A stretch of DNA of 64,000 nt from Nocardioides sp. Root140. Its GTDB lineage: Bacteria > Actinomycetota > Actinomycetes > Propionibacteriales > Nocardioidaceae. The stretch covers positions 61,730-125,729 of the forward strand of contig NZ_LMFI01000011.1 in NCBI RefSeq assembly GCF_001426745.1, given 5' to 3'. Below are positions 60,764-64,000 of the stretch, piece after piece. Made by a program: the position numbers and the translations under genes. Each line of letters begins with the position of its first letter. Position 1 is the stretch's first letter. The notes beneath the pieces are model-generated. The model worked only from the letters and a program-made list of their open reading frames with translations. It did not search any database and had not been told where the DNA came from.

Positions 60764-61627
60764 CTACTGGCAGGGGACTCGGCCGATCAGGGCCAGCCCG
60801 CGCAGGTCGCCCGGTCCGAATCGGGTGACGCCGACGCTCTCGGCGTACATCAGCTCGGAGGGATCGTCGACGTGCGCCAGGCCGACGAGGTGCCCGAACT
60901 CGTGGTCGACGACGGCCTGCAACTGGTCGCGGTCGACGTCCTCGTCGCCGAACACCTCGGTGTCGAGGACGACGTGCCCGGTCACGTAGTAGAGCCGGCC
61001 GCCGACCGTCGTGCGTTGGCTCCCGGCAACGCCGGCGACGTCGTCGGCGAGCTCCTCGACCTCGTCCTCCGAGGCCCAGGCGACGAGCACCGGTTCCCGT
61101 CGCGGAACGCTGGGCTCGAAGGTCGGCCGGTCGTCGGTGGTACCGACGATGTCGAAGGCCAGACCGGTGGCTGAGGAGGTGTGGCGGGCGGCGTCCTCGA
61201 TGAGCTCTTCGTATCCGTCGGGTGCGTCTTCGGGATTGATCTCGATCTCGATCTTCTTGCAGGGGTCGTAGCCGACCGGCGTCTTGCCGTCGCGCTGCGT
61301 CTCGACGAACTGGTACGACCCGCCGGTGTCCGGGACGTCGGGGGCGGCCAGGATCCGCTGGTCGCCGAAGCCGAGGACCCTGCGCAGCGCGCTGGCCTGA
61401 GGTCCGGGATGGAGCGCGACGACGATGCTGAGCACCAACAGCGTGATCGTGCCGGAGAGCAGCAACGTGGTCCGACGGGTGTGCGTCCGCCTGGGTCGAG
61501 CAGGCGGAGGCCAGGTGCCGAGGCCGCCCCTGCGGTCGGCCTCGTCGAGCTCCTTCATGAGCCGGGCGAGCTCGCGGGCGCGCGCTCTCCGAGCGCGGTC
61601 GTCCGGATCCCTCGTCACGTTGAGCAT
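60764..61627 (-). CDS. Membrane-anchored matrixin-like zinc metalloprotease
   Basis: A 287-residue type II membrane protein: basic cytoplasmic head, one membrane helix (about residues 53-72, TLLLSGTITLLVLSIVVAL), then an outer protease domain. The zinc motif DHEFGHLVGLAHVDD gives the HExxHxxGxxH ligands and catalytic Glu, with the Met-turn in ELMYAESVG and one Cys pair (PCKK and PCQ). The fold is a metzincin close to matrixins. Substrate unknown. ATG at 61627; an in-frame GTG three codons later is an alternative. It converges with the degenerate NERD gene. Confidence 0.86.
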   Translation of the reverse strand: MLNVTRDPDDRARRARARELARLMKELDEADRRGGLGTWPPPARPRRTHTRRTTLLLSGTITLLVLSIVVALHPGPQASALRRVLGFGDQRILAAPDVPDTGGSYQFVETQRDGKTPVGYDPCKKIEIEINPEDAPDGYEELIEDAARHTSSATGLAFDIVGTTDDRPTFEPSVPRREPVLVAWASEDEVEELADDVAGVAGSQRTTVGGRLYYVTGHVVLDTEVFGDEDVDRDQLQAVVDHEFGHLVGLAHVDDPSELMYAESVGVTRFGPGDLRGLALIGRVPCQ

Positions 61628-61770
61628 TCTCGGTCATCGACCCAAGCCTTCTCCACGGAATGCCAAGTCCGGTCCCTTGCTCGTCCACAGGTCAGCGACC
61701 TGGGACTTCCAACCGTTGTCCGATTTGCGTACGGTTCTGGGGTCGCGCTGAATCTCGGGAAGGTGAGCCG

Positions 61771-62358
61771 ATGGTCGTACGTCGTTGGGTTGCGGCGGCG
61801 CTGTGCCTGCCGTTGTTGGCGTTGTCAGCGTGCTCGGACGACGAGCCGAACGCCAAGGACGAGCCGAGCCCGTCGGTGACGATGCCGTCGTCGAGCACCT
61901 CGCCCTCCGAGTCGACCACCCCTGTGCCGATCACTGCGCCGACGATGCCTGCTGCGGCAGAGGGCTCAGGCGACAAGGCTGCCCAGGCCTTCGCGCGCTA
62001 CTGGGTCGCGATGGTCAACTACGCCCAGGAGACGGGCGACACCGAGCCCCTCAAGGCCCTGCACTCAGAAAAATGCACCCCTTGCTCCAGTGGCGTTGAG
62101 GCAGTGGATGAGGGGTACGCGAACGGTAAGTCCATGGTGGGCGGCCAGTACAAGATCACGTCCTTGAAGGCTGTGGATACGGATCAACCAAGCGTTCGGA
62201 TGATTGGTCTCGTGGTCCACGCGACGCGCCAGAAGAAGCTTGACCGTCAGGGACGAGTTCTTTCCTCGACGCCACCGGGCTATCGAGGGTTTCGCCTGTA
62301 TTTGCGCAAGTACTCGGGCGAATGGGCAGTGGGTTGGCTGGAGGTCAACGGAGGATGA
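61771..62358 (+). CDS. Lipoprotein, DUF6318-like (copy 2)
   Basis: A 195-residue lipoprotein with lipobox LLALSAC (Cys about residue 19), a Ser/Thr/Pro linker, then a domain with HSEKCTPCSSGVEAVDEGYA and ending in LYLRKYSGEWAVGWLEVNGG. The region around the Cys pair aligns with the lipoprotein at 9594-10199 (KCKSCKSD). GGAAGG precedes the ATG. ATGA overlap with the PKD gene couples the two, repeating the arrangement at 9.6 kb. The 3' half is visibly less GC-rich than its neighbours. Function unknown. Confidence 0.75.
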   Translation: MVVRRWVAAALCLPLLALSACSDDEPNAKDEPSPSVTMPSSSTSPSESTTPVPITAPTMPAAAEGSGDKAAQAFARYWVAMVNYAQETGDTEPLKALHSEKCTPCSSGVEAVDEGYANGKSMVGGQYKITSLKAVDTDQPSVRMIGLVVHATRQKKLDRQGRVLSSTPPGYRGFRLYLRKYSGEWAVGWLEVNGG

Positions 62359-63137
62359 GGTGGCTGGTGGCGTCGGTGATCGCGGCGGTGATGTCTATGT
62401 GCCAGTGCGCGCTCGCAGTCGCTGTTGATGCTCAAGGCTCACCCGCCGGGGATCCGTGCGACAAGAGCGCGATATCCGAGGTCGTTCACGCTGAGGCGAC
62501 TCTCGATGCGTTCGCTCTTGGAGGGGAGACTTCTGATACTTCCAACTCCTGCCCCACGCGCGCGCCGACACCAGAAGAATTGATGAAGTGGGCCCTTCAT
62601 GGTGCAGCGTGTGCATCCGTCTCGGTTGCCACGGATGGCGACACGGGCGACGTGTGCCAGGCGCCACCACAGCAGCAGATCACACAGGTGATGGTGCTGC
62701 GGGCACTGCAGCGGATCACTCTTCCGAAGCCGGCGATCGTCATCCAGCCGCCGGGCGGCAAGACCCTCGTGAACTTCGAGACGATCTTCCACACCGACGC
62801 GAAGCCATTCGTGCGCTCGGTTCGGCTCCTCGGAATCCGGGTCGACCTGGAGATCACGCCCATGTCGTACACCTGGACCCATGGCGACGGCACCACCCAG
62901 ACGACGAGCGGACCGGGCGTCGCGTTCGACGCGAGCCTGCCGATGACCGCCTACGTCAGCCATGAGTACGTCGACGCGCACGTGACCGTGAAGCCTCAGG
63001 TGTCGACGGCGTACTCGGCGCGCTTCCGGGTGCGGGGAGGGCCGTGGCGAGACGTGTCCGGAACGGTCACCTCCGAGGGCTCGTCGGTGCCCTTGCGCGT
63101 CGTCGAAGGCAAGCCGACGCTGGTCGACGGTCCGTAG
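62355..63137 (+). CDS. Secreted PKD-like protein (copy 2)
   Basis: A 260-residue exported protein: signal peptide (WLVASVIAAVMSMCQCALA), a variable region with several Cys (NSCPTRAPTP, GDVCQAPP), then a PKD/Ig-like domain (MSYTWTHGDGTTQTTSG, YVSHEYVDAHVTVKPQVS). The order and the block KTLVNFETIFHTDAKPF match IPNNYYADAPDV in the protein at 8711. The PKD turn DFGDG is HGDG here. It starts inside the lipoprotein stop codon, so the two proteins are made together and probably work together at the cell surface. Confidence 0.72.
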   Translation: MRWLVASVIAAVMSMCQCALAVAVDAQGSPAGDPCDKSAISEVVHAEATLDAFALGGETSDTSNSCPTRAPTPEELMKWALHGAACASVSVATDGDTGDVCQAPPQQQITQVMVLRALQRITLPKPAIVIQPPGGKTLVNFETIFHTDAKPFVRSVRLLGIRVDLEITPMSYTWTHGDGTTQTTSGPGVAFDASLPMTAYVSHEYVDAHVTVKPQVSTAYSARFRVRGGPWRDVSGTVTSEGSSVPLRVVEGKPTLVDGP

Positions 63138-63191
63138 GGACGAGGTATCCATCTCCGTGACGCCCTACTGTTCAGCCATGGAGACCACCGC

Positions 63192-63770
63192 ATGATCGTC
63201 CGCCGCAGCATCGCCAGGGCCGCGTTGAAGGTGACCCGCTGGCGCACGGTCGGCGTGGTGCCGCCCGGCGGGATCATGGTCGGAGCCCCCCACACGTCGA
63301 ACTGGGACTGGGTGGCGATGCTCGTGCTGCTGTGGTCGCAGGAGGTGTCGCCGCGCGTCCTGGTCAAGCAGGAGCTGTTCAAGGGCCCCGTCGGCTGGAT
63401 CCTGCGTTCGACCGGTGGCATCGCCATCGACCGCTCCAACGCGTCCGAGGTGGTCGCCGAGCTGGAGAAGGAGGCGGCGCAGGACGAGAAGTTCGTCATC
63501 GTCATCGCCGCCGAAGGCACCCGGGGCCACGCCGACCACTGGAAGTCGGGGTTCCACCGACTGGCCCGGCAGACCGGACTGCCGGTGTCGTTCGGCTTCA
63601 TCGACGGACCCAGTCGCACCCTCGGCTTCGGTCCGACGTTGCACATGACCGATGACGTGGCCGGCGACATGGACAAGATCCGTGCGTTCTACGCCGACAA
63701 GCGTGGCCTCAACCCGGAGTCACGCGTCGAACCGCGGCTGCGCGACGAACCCGGGCCACCCGAGAGCTGA
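63192..63770 (+). CDS. 1-acyl-sn-glycerol-3-phosphate acyltransferase family protein (PlsC-like)
   Basis: A 192-residue acyltransferase. The catalytic HX4D motif appears as APHTSNWDW (His and Asp about residues 34-39), and motif III as VIAAEGTRGHADHWKSGF. There is no membrane helix, and the protein is shorter than classical PlsC, like the small acyltransferases of many actinobacteria. It would transfer a fatty acyl chain to a glycerophosphate or related lipid. Start ATG at 63192. Confidence 0.85.
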   Translation: MIVRRSIARAALKVTRWRTVGVVPPGGIMVGAPHTSNWDWVAMLVLLWSQEVSPRVLVKQELFKGPVGWILRSTGGIAIDRSNASEVVAELEKEAAQDEKFVIVIAAEGTRGHADHWKSGFHRLARQTGLPVSFGFIDGPSRTLGFGPTLHMTDDVAGDMDKIRAFYADKRGLNPESRVEPRLRDEPGPPES

Positions 63771-63874
63771 CGTCTGGACTGGCCGTGGCGCGGGCCACTG
63801 AACTGTCCTTGCGGGGACTGGGATTTCTTGTCCACAGATGTCGAGAATCCCTTGCCAGGGTTGACGAAACTCGA

Positions 63875-63880
63875 TAGACT
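63875..63880 (+). promoter_or_regulatory. -10 box for a leaderless gene at the right edge
   Basis: TAGACT, seven bases, then the ATG at 63888, the same spacing as at 16742. Confidence 0.45.
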
Positions 63881-63887
63881 CGAACAC

Positions 63888-64000
63888 ATGTTCGAAGGAT
63901 CCGAAGTCACCCCGCCCCAGGAGCCCACCGCGGCCCCTGGAGTGGTGCTGGACGCCTCGACAGTGACCGCCTGGACAGAAGCCTTGCTGAACGTCTCCGA
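63888..64000 (+). CDS. Start of an unidentified gene, possibly a second DUF222/HNH protein (truncated by window)
   Basis: Only 37 residues are visible (MFEGSEVTPPQEPTAAP, then TVTAWTEALLNVSE). The VTAWTEALLNVS pattern is reminiscent of the N-terminus of DUF222 proteins, but this is too little to assign. The ATG follows a TAGACT box by seven bases. Confidence 0.4.
   Translation, partial: MFEGSEVTPPQEPTAAPGVVLDASTVTAWTEALLNVS

Overview
The window is chromosomal DNA from a high-GC Gram-positive bacterium, most likely a Nocardioides-type actinobacterium (Nocardioidaceae). The signs are high GC at third codon positions, frequent GTG starts and leaderless genes, a DUF3263 / LytR_C pair, a SigE-family ECF factor, PucR regulators, NDMA-dependent (nicotinoprotein) methanol dehydrogenase with an MftM-like methyltransferase, a 13E12-type DUF222/HNH gene and a stand-alone groEL. 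I saw no rRNA, tRNA, CRISPR array, integrase or intact insertion sequence.

Layout. 1-4.05 kb: a class III adenylate cyclase (runs off the left edge) behind a cAMP-binding-domain protein, then a DUF4304-like gene, DUF3263, a LytR_C protein and trehalose-6-phosphatase. 4.25-6.65 kb: a SAM-I riboswitch controls a threonine-synthase-family enzyme and a MoaD/CysO-like sulfur carrier, followed by an OsmC protein. 6.9-12.9 kb: acyl-CoA synthetase, a secreted PKD protein plus lipoprotein pair, SGNH hydrolase, lipoprotein, ATP-grasp. 13-17.8 kb: ECF sigma factor with a membrane partner, groEL behind two CIRCE operators, a lipoprotein and an unknown small protein.

18-38 kb is an oxidative metabolism island. 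A form II molybdenum hydroxylase (CoxS-L-M-G, 33.4-38 kb) is separated from its maturation genes (MocA-like, MoxR, CoxE-like VWA, XdhC; 18-21.8 kb). Between them lies an alcohol oxidation locus: Fe-ADH, sensor kinase, response regulator, acetate permease, and an opposing set mno-moxR-vwa-mftM with a GAF regulator. The arrangement recalls the MnoSR/Mno locus of mycobacteria, and two different MoxR-VWA chaperone pairs serve the two enzyme systems.

38.5-48.3 kb holds two tandem PucR regulators, a degenerate P-type ATPase, and a divergent set of secreted proteins of unknown function. They share TGTCA-N6-TGACA palindromes, and the set ends in a lytic transglycosylase that runs out of frame into a subtilase-like tail. 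This is the best candidate here for an undescribed system. 48.4-64 kb: TrmB/LuxR regulator, MMPL transporter, a large secreted metallophosphoesterase coupled to a HupE-type membrane protein, DUF222/HNH, an active and a decayed NERD protein, a matrixin-like protease, a second lipoprotein-PKD pair, an acyltransferase, and the start of another gene.

The window also carries four unrelated families of short tandem repeats with fixed unit lengths (21, 22, 28 and 32 bp), most with units in both orientations. Two of these elements lie in frame inside coding sequences (xdhC and the HupE gene).
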